Source: Leucobacter sp. OLIS6
GTDB taxonomy: Bacteria; Actinomycetota; Actinomycetes; Actinomycetales; Microbacteriaceae
Direction: 5' to 3'
Assembly: GCF_002752355.1 (NCBI RefSeq)
Contig: NZ_MRAV01000011.1
Coordinates: 62,001-126,000 of the forward strand
DNA length: 64,000 nt
The notes under the pieces are model-generated. The model saw nothing but the letters and a program-made list of their open reading frames with translations. It did no database searches and was not told the DNA's origin. Position 1 is the first letter of the stretch; every line of letters starts with the position of its first letter. This document shows positions 48,497-56,871 of the stretch, one piece after another. The translations under genes were made by a program, and so were the position numbers.

Positions 48497-49341
48497 AAGC
48501 CCCTCCAGAAGTCCTGGTCGATGCCGGGGGAGTCGCCGCCCGCCGAGGGCGCCGCGCTCGAGGCGCCGCCGGCGCGGGATCCCTGCTGCGGGTCGCGCGC
48601 GAGGTCGCGCTCGTGCTGGGACGGCACCGCGGTGGTCGGTGCCGCGGCGGGGCGCTGCGCCGGGGCTGCGCTCTGGGTGCGTGCCGGGACGAGCTGGAAC
48701 CGCAGCTGGGTCTGGCCGATCGTGATGACCGTGCCGGGGCTCAGCGCGGCCTCGCGGAAGCGCTGCCCGTTGATCTTGGAACCGTTGGTCGAGCCGAGGT
48801 CGCGGGCGAGGCCGGCCTTGCCGTCCCAGAGCACCTGCAGGTGCTGGCGCGAGGCGCCCGTGTCGTTCAGCCGGATGTCGCAGTCGCTGCCGCGGCCGAT
48901 GACCGTGGTGCCGGTGCGGAGCTGATGCCGCTGCCCGTCGACCTCGAGGGCGGGGATCCACTCCACGCCGCCCTTGACCTGGCTGGCGTCGACCTCGAGC
49001 ACGCCCGTGGTGAGCTGCGGATCGACCCGGATCTCGACGTCGGGCTCACCGAGCAGCTGGTACTCCTGACGGGCGGCGTGCTTGCGCACGACCCCGACGA
49101 GCTCGGTCTCGAGCTGTCCGCCCATGCGCTGCAACCGGGTGCCGTCGGACTCGGAGACGCGCACCACGAATCGGTTCGGGGCGAGCGTGCGGTCGCGATC
49201 CACGATCACGGAGCCGACGTCGAGCTGCTTCTTCAGAGCGGAGGCGATCTCGACGGGCTGGACGCCGGAACGGAAGGTGCGCGCGAAGGCGCCGTTCACG
49301 GCGCGCTCGAGCCCGCGCTCCACGCTGTCGAGGATTCCCAT
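48493..49341 (-). CDS. fhaA: FHA-domain protein FhaA (DUF3662 + FHA)
   Basis: 282 aa. N-terminal DUF3662 domain (about 1–130; M-G-I-L-D-S-V-E-R-G-L-E), then an FHA domain (about 150–230: V-I-G-R-G-S-D-C-D-I-R, S-R-Q-H-L-Q-V, G-S-T-N-G-S-K-I-N) and a Pro/Ala/Gln-rich tail. FhaA homologues link PASTA-kinase signalling to peptidoglycan synthesis. GAGGGGAGG precedes the ATG. It is the first gene of the seven-gene operon; a TAGCAT -10 box lies about 95 bp upstream (minus strand). Confidence 0.94.
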   Translation of the reverse strand: MGILDSVERGLERAVNGAFARTFRSGVQPVEIASALKKQLDVGSVIVDRDRTLAPNRFVVRVSESDGTRLQRMGGQLETELVGVVRKHAARQEYQLLGEPDVEIRVDPQLTTGVLEVDASQVKGGVEWIPALEVDGQRHQLRTGTTVIGRGSDCDIRLNDTGASRQHLQVLWDGKAGLARDLGSTNGSKINGQRFREAALSPGTVITIGQTQLRFQLVPARTQSAAPAQRPAAAPTTAVPSQHERDLARDPQQGSRAGGASSAAPSAGGDSPGIDQDFWRGL

Positions 49342-49561
49342 CCCGTGCCTCCCCTCGTGCTGTTCGTCGGCGTGCGCCGTCGGATTCGGTGTGCGAGGGG
49401 AGCGACAGCCGGGGCCGCGCACACTCCTCGAGTGTTGCTCATGCTACTCGGAGCTGCTGAACGGGGTCCAAATCGCGCCGGGCGTCGTCGACTTTGGCAG
49501 AACGAGCCGATCCTGCTAAGCTGGTCTGGTTGCCCGGCGCTTCGGTGCTGGCGGCAGACTC

Positions 49562-49645
49562 GCGCGAGTGGCGGAATTGGCAGACGCGCTGGCTTCAGGT
49601 GCCAGTGCTCGAAAGGGCGTGGGGGTTCAAGTCCCCCCTCGCGCA
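49562..49645 (+). tRNA. tRNA-Leu(CAG)
   Basis: 84 nt class II tRNA. Acceptor GCGCGAG pairs with CTCGCGC, discriminator A. Anticodon stem CTGGC/GCCAG with loop TTCAGGT, anticodon CAG; a long variable arm and T-arm GGGGGTTCAAGTCCCCC. Location behind fhaA is the same as in other actinobacteria. Confidence 0.97.
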
Positions 49646-49655
49646 CGAGTAAGAA

Positions 49656-49693
49656 ACAGCAGGCCCCGGATCGGATGATCCGGGGCCTGCTGT
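49656..49693 (+). terminator. terminator after tRNA-Leu
   Basis: ACAGCAGGCCCCGGATC…GATCCGGGGCCTGCTGT, about 17 bp stem, followed by GTTTTC. Confidence 0.88.
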
Positions 49694-49755
49694 GTTTTCG
49701 ACTCCAGGGGTGTCAACAGCGTGCTCGTCGACGAGCAAGCCAAGCCGTGCCGCGA

Positions 49756-50496
49756 TCAGGCGATCGCGACCCCGAAGAGGAGCCCGATCGCGTAGGTGGC
49801 GGCCATCGTCGCCGAGCCCATGATCACGTTGCGCAGGATCGCCGGCCAGATGGGCGCCCTGCCGAGCCGTGCGCTGATGAGTCCCGTGAGGAACAGACCG
49901 ACCACGACCGACGCGGCGGTCACGGCGACGGGAGAGCCGAGGGGCAGCAGGATCATCGCCAGGGGGATCAGCGCGCCGATCGTGAACGCGACGAACGACG
50001 ACAGGGCGGCGTGCCACGGGTTCGTGAGTTCTTCGGGGTCGATCCCGAGCTCGACCTCCGCGTGCGCGGCGAGGGCGTTGTGCGCGGTGAGCTCCTCGGC
50101 GACCTGGCGGGCGAGGCCCGCCGACAGTCCGCGCTTCCGGTAGAGGCCGGTCAGCTCGGCGAGCTCCGCTGCGGGCTGCTCCTCGAGCTCCTGGATCTCC
50201 TTCGTGACCATCGCCTTCTCGGTGTCGCGCTGGGTGCTCACCGAGACGTATTCGCCGCCGGCCATGGAGAAGGCGCCGGCCACGAGGGCGGCGATGCCGG
50301 CGGTGGCGATCGCGGGGACGTTGCCGGGGGTGGCCGCGGCGACACCGACGACGACGCCCGCGACCGAGACGATCCCGTCGTTCGCGCCGAGCACGCCCGC
50401 GCGCAACCAGTTCAGGCGCTGGCCCAGGCGCTCATCGTTGTGGGCCTCGTGCAAGTGGTTAATCGCCGCTTCGATATCGGACGTCTCGTCGCTCAT
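49756..50496 (-). CDS. VIT1/CCC1 family membrane transporter
   Basis: 246 aa. N-terminal amphipathic part, then five hydrophobic segments; L-R-A-G-V-L-G-A-N-D-G-I-V-S-V-A-G and A-G-A-F-S-M-A-G-G-E-Y-V-S-V-S are hallmark motifs of VIT1/CCC1 iron/manganese transporters. A cytoplasmic Glu-rich region (E-I-Q-E-L-E-E-Q) between helices matches the metal-binding loop. Probably removes Fe2+ or Mn2+ from the cytoplasm; direction and metal are inferred from the family. It ends convergently with the tRNA-Leu terminator. Confidence 0.9.
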   Translation of the reverse strand: MSDETSDIEAAINHLHEAHNDERLGQRLNWLRAGVLGANDGIVSVAGVVVGVAAATPGNVPAIATAGIAALVAGAFSMAGGEYVSVSTQRDTEKAMVTKEIQELEEQPAAELAELTGLYRKRGLSAGLARQVAEELTAHNALAAHAEVELGIDPEELTNPWHAALSSFVAFTIGALIPLAMILLPLGSPVAVTAASVVVGLFLTGLISARLGRAPIWPAILRNVIMGSATMAATYAIGLLFGVAIA

Positions 50497-50575
50497 GGCT
50501 CCATGATGCTCCCGCTCAGGAGGCCCCACAAGCAAGGTAAGGCTGCGCATACCGGGCGCAGAGGTCGGCCTCGCC

Positions 50576-50581
50576 TAGGGT
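50576..50581 (+). promoter_or_regulatory. -10 box of the lipoprotein gene, leaderless
   Basis: TAGGGT ends seven bases before the ATG at 50589. Confidence 0.4.
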
Positions 50582-50588
50582 GTGATCC

Positions 50589-51236
50589 ATGCGCCTCCGT
50601 CCCGTACTCGCCTTTGCAGCTCTCGGTGCTCTGCTCCTCGCCGGGTGTGCGCAGGAGCCCGACCGATCGAAGAGGACAGCACCGGCGGATAGACCGGAGA
50701 CGACCGCGCAGGTCTCGACCGCTGATCCCAGCGAGAAGACGCAGTCGGATCCCTCTGCAGGGAAGCGCTGGACGATGCCGAAGGACTGCAGCGGCGTGGT
50801 GTCCGCCGAGCAGCTGGCGCGCTTCGACGGTCGGGTGGAACCGATGGTGTACTCGGCGACGTTCACCGGAGAAGCGGGCGACGAGCCTCGGTGGGCGTAC
50901 TCGCTCGGGCCGGTGGCGCTCGCCGCGATGGCCTCGGCGACGGAGTCGATGAACTGCTCCTGGGGCATCCACTCGACCGATGCGGGAGCGACGGTGTTCG
51001 TCGGAAGGATCACCGAAAAGACCGCGACGGAGCTCTCTGCCGCACTCTCGGACTCCGTCTGGGAAGCGTACCGGGTGCCGGGTGCTGCGCACGCGTTCTC
51101 GAACCCGGTGAACAGCGACCATCGCCTCAGCACCCACCTGATCATCGATGGAGATCTCATCGTGATCGACGACCACACGATCGGGGATCCGTCCGGCGAT
51201 TTCGCGATGTTCGCGTTCGAGAACATCTCCGGCTGA
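50589..51236 (+). CDS. lipoprotein of unknown function
   Basis: 215 aa. Lipoprotein signal with lipobox L-L-A-G-C (Cys19), a Thr/Asp/Ser-rich linker (20–55), then a domain of about 160 residues with two further cysteines (D-C-S-G, N-C-S-W) that could pair. No family recognised. It lies 146 bp before the ECF sigma gene in the same direction but lacks the GTCAC-N17-CACTCT motif in its own upstream region. Relation to the surface locus is open. Confidence 0.75.
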   Translation: MRLRPVLAFAALGALLLAGCAQEPDRSKRTAPADRPETTAQVSTADPSEKTQSDPSAGKRWTMPKDCSGVVSAEQLARFDGRVEPMVYSATFTGEAGDEPRWAYSLGPVALAAMASATESMNCSWGIHSTDAGATVFVGRITEKTATELSAALSDSVWEAYRVPGAAHAFSNPVNSDHRLSTHLIIDGDLIVIDDHTIGDPSGDFAMFAFENISG

Positions 51237-51273
51237 GGCGTCGTGGACCCCCGGATCCGCTCCTCGCCGCCGC

Positions 51274-51301
51274 GTCACTTTTCCCGCCGGGACTGCACTC
51301 T
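51274..51301 (+). promoter_or_regulatory. ECF-type promoter motif 1 (sigma gene)
   Basis: GTCAC (51274–51278), 17 bases, CACTCT (51296–51301). It lies 81 bases before the sigma-factor start. The same motif with the same spacing occurs at 53108 and 63586, so it is probably recognised by this sigma factor (autoregulation). Confidence 0.65.
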
Positions 51302-51382
51302 GTTTTGAAGGTCCATCGCTTGCGGGGGTGAGGCCTGTCATCATGAAGTACAGGGGGATACCGAGGACATGCCGTTCCGGAC

Positions 51383-53080
51383 ATGCACTCGGGTTGGCAG
51401 ATGTTGGAACCACAGAACGGCGAGCTCGGGGAGCTCGCAGACGAAGCGCTGATCGCCGCGTCACGAGAAGGCAATGAGCTCGCTTTCGCGGAGCTGTGGC
51501 GGAGGCATTCCGGTGCGGCCCTCACGGTGGCGCGCCGGCTCGCGTTCTCGGACGCCGAGGACGTCGTCTCGGAGGCCTTCGAGACGGTCTGGGAGCAGCT
51601 CGGGCGGGGGATCGGACCACGGCAGTACTTCCGCGCGTACGTATTCACGGTGGTCAGGAACATCGCCGCCCGCCAGTACCGCCTGCGCCAGCGCACCGTC
51701 ACCGGGGTGGAGATCGAGGGCACTCCGGTGCCCGGTGGCGATGAGATCATCGCCCTGACCGAGAACGTCCACGAGGTGCTCGAGGCGTTCCAGACCCTTC
51801 CGGAGCGCTGGCAGCTCGCGCTTTGGTGGATGGAGGTCGAGGGACTGTCCCGCGGTGAGGTCGCGCAGCGCTTCGACCTCAGCCCGAACGCCCTCTCGGT
51901 GCTGCTCAGGAGGGCCAAGGAGGGCCTCCGCGTCGCCTGGCTGGAGAAGCAGCTCCCGCCGCTCGCCGACGACGAGCACCGCTTCGCCTTGGAGGCGCTT
52001 CCCCGGTACGTCCGTCGAGGCCTGGGCAACGCGTTCCGTCGGGACGTCACCGCGCACCTCCGGAGCTGCGCGAGCTGCGCGGCGGCGGAGGCGGAGCTGC
52101 GGGAGGAGAACCGCAGGCTCGGCGGGAAGGTCGGCGGTTCGCTCCTCGTGCTCGTGCTGGGGATCGCGGCCGTCGACCACGCGTGGAGACCGACGAGTGC
52201 CCTCGCCGCGGAGGCCGCGAACGATCATCACTCCGCGGGAGGCCTCGGCACGCTGCTCGGAGCGTTCCCGCTCAAGGCCATGGCGTGGATCGCCGGTGTC
52301 GCGGTCTTCATCGTGGTCGCCGGCTTCGTCATGTGGCCCCGGCCGGAGCCGGCCGGGGACCCGCAGTCCCCGTCGAGCACCGACACCCGGACGGGGGAGG
52401 CGCGCCCTTCGACCCCGGCGCCGACGGTGCGCCGACCGAGCACCGGCGCGACCGGGGGAGAGACTCCCGCGCCCGGCGCGGGCTCCGGTGCGGCGGACGA
52501 CGCGCCGCTGCCCACGAAGCCGGGCCCCGTCCCCACCACTCCGGCGCCCCCGCAGGGCACGAGCGGCACCTTCACGCTCGTGACCGCCGACGGCGCCGAG
52601 GGCGGGTTCGCCCCGGTCATCTCGGGTCGGAGCGCCCCCGGTTCGGCGGTCGCGCTGTCGGTGGGCGGCATCGGATACTCGGTCGACGCATCGCCGGAGG
52701 GGGTCTGGTCGAGCGACCTGTCGACCCTCGACCTCCCGGCCGGCACGTACGAGGTCTCGGCGCGACCGTCCGCGAGCGGGTGGAGCCCCGAGGTGCTCAC
52801 CGCGGGATTCGTCGTCGTGGTACCTGGCATGTCGGCCCGGCTCTCCCCGTCCGCCGCGCAGGCGGGCGGGTCCGGCGAGGCGAACGTCTCGATCTCGGGG
52901 CTCCCGTCCCGCGAGGTCTGCGTGATCCTGGGCCCCGGCGTGTACCAGCGATTCGTCCTCGATGCTTCGGGCGCGGCCTCCGGAACCGTTCCGTTGACGG
53001 AGCCGAAGCAGTCCGCGGTGAGCTTTCGGTACTGCTCCGGCAGCCGATTCGGAGCGATCGCGAGTACCCCGGTGCGATGA
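51383..53080 (+). CDS. ECF sigma factor fused to anti-sigma-like zinc motif, membrane segment(s) and extracellular Ig-like domain
   Basis: 565 aa chimera. Sigma-70 region 2 at about 33–105 (F-A-E-L-W-R-R-H, D-A-E-D-V-V-S-E-A-F) and region 4 at about 132–190 (L-P-E-R-W-Q-L-A-L, L-S-R-G-E-V-A-Q-R-F). A zinc anti-sigma (zf-HC2-like) motif follows: His199, then H-x3-C-x2-C at 225–232. Hydrophobic segments lie at 252–266 (short) and 299–317 (strong). A Pro/Thr/Gly-rich linker (319–392) leads to a beta-rich region with an Ig-like module (P-V-I-S-G-R-S-A-P-G-S). The sigma part is thus tethered to the membrane with its own inhibitor-like motif. How it is released is unknown. An alternative ATG lies at 51398. 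It stands directly before the surface-protein genes. Confidence 0.88.
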   Translation: MHSGWQMLEPQNGELGELADEALIAASREGNELAFAELWRRHSGAALTVARRLAFSDAEDVVSEAFETVWEQLGRGIGPRQYFRAYVFTVVRNIAARQYRLRQRTVTGVEIEGTPVPGGDEIIALTENVHEVLEAFQTLPERWQLALWWMEVEGLSRGEVAQRFDLSPNALSVLLRRAKEGLRVAWLEKQLPPLADDEHRFALEALPRYVRRGLGNAFRRDVTAHLRSCASCAAAEAELREENRRLGGKVGGSLLVLVLGIAAVDHAWRPTSALAAEAANDHHSAGGLGTLLGAFPLKAMAWIAGVAVFIVVAGFVMWPRPEPAGDPQSPSSTDTRTGEARPSTPAPTVRRPSTGATGGETPAPGAGSGAADDAPLPTKPGPVPTTPAPPQGTSGTFTLVTADGAEGGFAPVISGRSAPGSAVALSVGGIGYSVDASPEGVWSSDLSTLDLPAGTYEVSARPSASGWSPEVLTAGFVVVVPGMSARLSPSAAQAGGSGEANVSISGLPSREVCVILGPGVYQRFVLDASGAASGTVPLTEPKQSAVSFRYCSGSRFGAIASTPVR

Positions 53081-53107
53081 TCGTCCGCTGAGTTTCTGCG
53101 AACTCGC

Positions 53108-53135
53108 GTCACTTTCCCGGCACGGCCGCCACTCT
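53108..53135 (+). promoter_or_regulatory. ECF-type promoter motif 2 (surface operon)
   Basis: GTCAC (53108–53112), 17 bases, CACTCT (53130–53135), 68 bases before the first surface-protein ATG. Flanks also match motif 1 (CGCGTCACTTT). Confidence 0.7.
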
Positions 53136-53203
53136 TCGGAGTGAACGCGCATGGCTGCTGGGTGATCTCTTCCATCGCATGCGCCCGGAACAAGGGGAGC
53201 TTG

Positions 53204-56200
53204 ATGACGCTCAAGAGACAGGGACGCCGCTTCAGAGCCGCCGCGGGGGCGGTCGTCATGGCACTGCTGGCAGTGACGATCGGCACGACCACGGCGGCGC
53301 AGGCGGTCGTGGGGGATCCGGCCGTTTCGACGCAGCCCGCCGGGGTGACGAGCGTCGCCTCGACGGCGGGCAAGGCGAAGGGGTCGGGCCTCTGGGGCTA
53401 CGCGGGCGACGTGAAGACGCGCTCGACGGGGACGGTCTTCAGCTACGGACTCGATCTCAGCCCCGCGGACGGGTCGCTGTGGGTGACCGACAGCGCCAAG
53501 ATCCAGTGGACCTCGAACAGCTTCCTCTGCTCCCTCGCGGGTGGCACGCTGATGACCGCGTCCGGCCCGTGCTACGTCGGCGATTCGAAGCTGCACCGCT
53601 ACGCGCTGTCGAGCGCTCCCGATTGGGCATTGGGCCAGTATCAGGCGAACGGCGTCTACGGCGCGGTCGCCGCCGGCGACAACGCGGGCCTGGGCGCGAA
53701 CTACGCGAAGCTCGCCGATGCGCAGCGTCTCGACGGCGCTGCGATGCCGAGCGGCCAGTTCGGCGGCGTGCGCGGCGTCGCCGTCACCGATGCGGGCGTC
53801 GCCTGGACGGTGGACTCCGACGCGGGGTACGCGTGGCTCAACCACGCGAACCACACCCTCCGCATGGTGAACCCCGACGGCTCGGAGGCCGGGGCGCTGG
53901 GCAAGACGACCTGGCCGAGCGGCAACACCTGGTCGAATCGGAACGATCCCGAGGCGTTCGACTACTCGGTGGGCATCGCGCGCATGCTGAACGGTGACAT
54001 GGTCGTCACGAGCCAGACGCCGGAGCTGCTGAAGCAGTACAAGCCCGACGGCACGTTCGTGCGCAACATCTACCTGAACCAGCCCGCGGGCACGGCTTAC
54101 CCGACGGACGGCGGGTACCGCTCGCCGTACGCGATCGCGGTGGATCCGGCCGACGGCTCACTGCTCGTCGGTTTCATCGATCCGGGCGCCGGCAACCAGA
54201 CCTTCATCCAGCGCATCGATCCCAACAATTGCACGACCGAGGCGGTCGGCAATCCGACGGGTTCCTCGCGCGACCGGTGCGCGGTCACCCAGACGATCGG
54301 TCTCGGCACGCTCGCGACGGGTGATGGGCAGACGAATGCCACGTTCACGATCCAGGTGGAGCCGCGGACGGGCGACATCTACGTCGGCCAGCGCAACGGG
54401 CTCATCTCCATCTTCGCGTCCGACGGAACGCCGAAGGGCAAGTTCTCGGCGTTCGGGCAGGGCAATGCGAACGGCCAGGTGAACCAGGTCCGCGGCATCG
54501 CGTTCGACGACCGCGGATTCATGTACCTCACGGTGTCCGAGGGCACGGCGAGCACCCGGGTCGAGATCTTCGCGCGCACCCCGGACGCGGTGACCGGGCT
54601 CACCGGCGCGTACACGGATGCGAGCAAGACCTCGGCGCAGCTGACCTGGAACGCGCTGCCGACCGGAGTGACCGCCGACGCCCAGGCGCCCCTGCGCGAC
54701 TTCGTGGTGGAGCAGTCCACCGACGGCGGGACCACCTGGAGCGTCGTGACGACCCCGGCGGGCACCGGTGCTTCGGCGACGGTCACGGGTCTCGACCCGA
54801 CGAAGACGTACCAGTTCCGGGTGTCCGCCTGGAACGAGGCGGGCAACGGCAATACGGCCGTGACCCCGCTCGCATCGCCGCCCTCGGAGATCAGCGTGGT
54901 GAAGACCGGCAACGGCGTGGCGACGCCGACGGCCGCGGACGCGGTGCATGTCGCTGCGGGATCGAACGTCGCGTTCTCCTACACGGTCACCAACGAGGGC
55001 GCCTCGCCGGTGACCGGTGTGACGCTCTCGGACAGCGTGCTCGGCACCGTCGCTGCGCCGGCCGGATTCTCCGGCACCCTCGCCGGGGGCGAGAGCGTGA
55101 CCTTCACGGCCACGGGTCCCGTGGCCGCGGGGAGCTATCAGAACATGGCCACCGCGAAGGGCGTCTCGGAAGGACAGGACGTGACTGCGTCCGACACCTG
55201 GTACGGCTTCGGTGTGACGACCGGCATCAGCGTCGTCAAGACCGGCAACGGCCAGACGGCTGAGAACGCGGGAGATGCGATCCAGGTTCCGGCCGGAGCC
55301 GACGTGACCTTCAACTACACGGTCACCAACACGGGCAACGTCCCGGTCACCGATCTGGAGCTCGTCGACAGCAAGCTCGGCGCCGTCGGCACCGTGGTCA
55401 GCCCCTCGGGCTTCACGGGCACCCTGGCACCCGGCGCCTCGGCGGTCTACCAGGCCACCGGCCCGGTCGCAGCGGGTGCCTACACGAACACGGTCGAGGC
55501 GACGGGCACGCAGAACGGCTCGGAGGTGACGGCCTCCGACGAATGGTTCGGCTTCGGCGTCACCGCCGCACTCTCGGTCGTGAAGACGGGCGACGGCGTC
55601 GCAACCGCGTCCGCATCGGCACCGGCCTACGTCGCTGCGGGATCGGACGTCGACTTCGCGTACCGGATCACCAACGGCGGGAACGTCCCGATGACGATCA
55701 GTACGGTCGTCGACAGCGTGCTGGGCACGATCCAGGCGCCGGCCGGGTTCTCCGGGGTGCTGAACGCGGGTGAGAGCGTCACCTTCACCGCGACCGGGCC
55801 CGTCGCGGCGGGCGCGTACGAGAACACGGTCGATGTGCGCGCGACCGCCGGATCCGAAGCGCTGACGGCGTCGGACGACTGGTTCGGGTTCGGTGTCACC
55901 AGCGGGCTCACCGTCGTGAAGAGCGGTGACGGCGTGACGAACGACTCGGCCGCCGACGCGCACGCCGTGGCAGCGGGCGCCGCGGTCGACTTCACCTACA
56001 CGGTGACGAACACGGGCAACTCGACCGTGTCGATCACGGGCGTCGACGACGACCGGATCGGTGCGGCAACGCCTCCGTCCGGCTTCGACGGAACGCTCGC
56101 TCCCGGTGCGCACGTGGTCTTCACCGGGTCCGGGCCGATCCCCGCGGGGGACTACCGCAACTCGGTGACCGTCGCCGCAGCGACGCTCTCGGGCGGAACG

Positions 56201-56788
56201 CTCACCGCGACCGACGACTGGTTCGGGTTCGGCGTGGTCTCCGCGCTCGACGTGGTGAAGCGCGGCGACGGAGTGCGGGCATCGACGAAGGCGCAGGCCC
56301 GGCACGTGGTCGCCGGTTCGACGGTCGCGTTCGAGTACGTCATCACCAACCGCGGCAACACCCCGGTGCGGCTCGGGGCGGTCGAGGACAGCGTCCTCGG
56401 CGCCATCACCGCACCGGCCGGCTTCGACGGCCTGCTGAAGCCGGGCGCCTCGGTCACCTACACCGGATCCGGCCCCGTCGCGAAGGGCGCGTACCGCAAC
56501 ACCGTCGAGGTCTCAGCGACCGAGACGCTGCTCGGGGTGAAGCTGACGGTGAAGGACGACTGGTACGGGCACGGTGATGCGAAGGTCGTGCCGCCGACGC
56601 CCAAGCCGACGCCGAAGCCCCCGGTGGATCCGGGCACGCCCGTCGACCCGAAGCATCCCGGCGAGTTGAGCACGACCGGCTCGAGCGGGGCGCCGTGGAT
56701 GGCGGCGGTCGCCACGGTGGCGCTGCTCGCGGCCGGCGGCGCGCTCCTGGTCGTCAGGCGGCGACGGGATCGTCCCGCCGGCGAGTGA
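53204..56788 (+). CDS. large sortase-anchored surface protein with five DUF11/DUF7507-like repeats
   Basis: 1194 aa. Signal peptide (about 1–36); a beta-propeller-like region (about 40–460) with blade-like segments such as G-I-A-F-D-D-R-G-F-M-Y; a fibronectin type III domain (about 470–560). Five tandem repeats of about 112 residues begin near 563, 674, 789, 900 and 1014, each opening V-V-K-x-G-(N/D)-G and closing D-x-W-(Y/F)-G-F-G-V (the last G-H-G). A Pro/Lys linker, L-S-T-T-G signal (about 1155), hydrophobic stretch and R-R-R-R tail follow. It should be anchored by the class E sortase. Start: ATG behind AAGGGGAG; the earlier in-frame start overlaps the transcription start expected from promoter 2. 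Confidence 0.9.
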   Translation: MTLKRQGRRFRAAAGAVVMALLAVTIGTTTAAQAVVGDPAVSTQPAGVTSVASTAGKAKGSGLWGYAGDVKTRSTGTVFSYGLDLSPADGSLWVTDSAKIQWTSNSFLCSLAGGTLMTASGPCYVGDSKLHRYALSSAPDWALGQYQANGVYGAVAAGDNAGLGANYAKLADAQRLDGAAMPSGQFGGVRGVAVTDAGVAWTVDSDAGYAWLNHANHTLRMVNPDGSEAGALGKTTWPSGNTWSNRNDPEAFDYSVGIARMLNGDMVVTSQTPELLKQYKPDGTFVRNIYLNQPAGTAYPTDGGYRSPYAIAVDPADGSLLVGFIDPGAGNQTFIQRIDPNNCTTEAVGNPTGSSRDRCAVTQTIGLGTLATGDGQTNATFTIQVEPRTGDIYVGQRNGLISIFASDGTPKGKFSAFGQGNANGQVNQVRGIAFDDRGFMYLTVSEGTASTRVEIFARTPDAVTGLTGAYTDASKTSAQLTWNALPTGVTADAQAPLRDFVVEQSTDGGTTWSVVTTPAGTGASATVTGLDPTKTYQFRVSAWNEAGNGNTAVTPLASPPSEISVVKTGNGVATPTAADAVHVAAGSNVAFSYTVTNEGASPVTGVTLSDSVLGTVAAPAGFSGTLAGGESVTFTATGPVAAGSYQNMATAKGVSEGQDVTASDTWYGFGVTTGISVVKTGNGQTAENAGDAIQVPAGADVTFNYTVTNTGNVPVTDLELVDSKLGAVGTVVSPSGFTGTLAPGASAVYQATGPVAAGAYTNTVEATGTQNGSEVTASDEWFGFGVTAALSVVKTGDGVATASASAPAYVAAGSDVDFAYRITNGGNVPMTISTVVDSVLGTIQAPAGFSGVLNAGESVTFTATGPVAAGAYENTVDVRATAGSEALTASDDWFGFGVTSGLTVVKSGDGVTNDSAADAHAVAAGAAVDFTYTVTNTGNSTVSITGVDDDRIGAATPPSGFDGTLAPGAHVVFTGSGPIPAGDYRNSVTVAAATLSGGTLTATDDWFGFGVVSALDVVKRGDGVRASTKAQARHVVAGSTVAFEYVITNRGNTPVRLGAVEDSVLGAITAPAGFDGLLKPGASVTYTGSGPVAKGAYRNTVEVSATETLLGVKLTVKDDWYGHGDAKVVPPTPKPTPKPPVDPGTPVDPKHPGELSTTGSSGAPWMAAVATVALLAAGGALLVVRRRRDRPAGE

Positions 56789-56810
56789 CCGCTCAGAACG
56801 AATCGTGGAT

Positions 56811-56844
56811 GGCCGGTGCGGGTCCCGGAGGACCCGCACCGGCC
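56811..56844 (+). terminator. intergenic hairpin in the surface operon, 1
   Basis: GGCCGGTGCGGGTCC, CGGA loop, then the exact complement: a perfect 15-bp stem, 22 bases after the stop codon and 27 before the next ATG. No T-run; it may attenuate read-through or stabilise the 3' end. Confidence 0.6.
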
Positions 56845-56871
56845 GCTGAAACCAGAAGGAGAACCCAGCAG

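Noticed and set aside
53141-53203. Earlier in-frame start for the first surface protein
   Set aside because: It would sit only about six bases behind the CACTCT element, and the added residues precede a normal signal peptide that has a good AAGGGGAG site before the ATG at 53204.
54890-56560. Near-identical DNA repeats in the surface gene as a possible CRISPR array or mobile repeat
   Set aside because: The repeats are ~335 bp, in frame and encode tandem protein domains; no short repeats with unique spacers are present.
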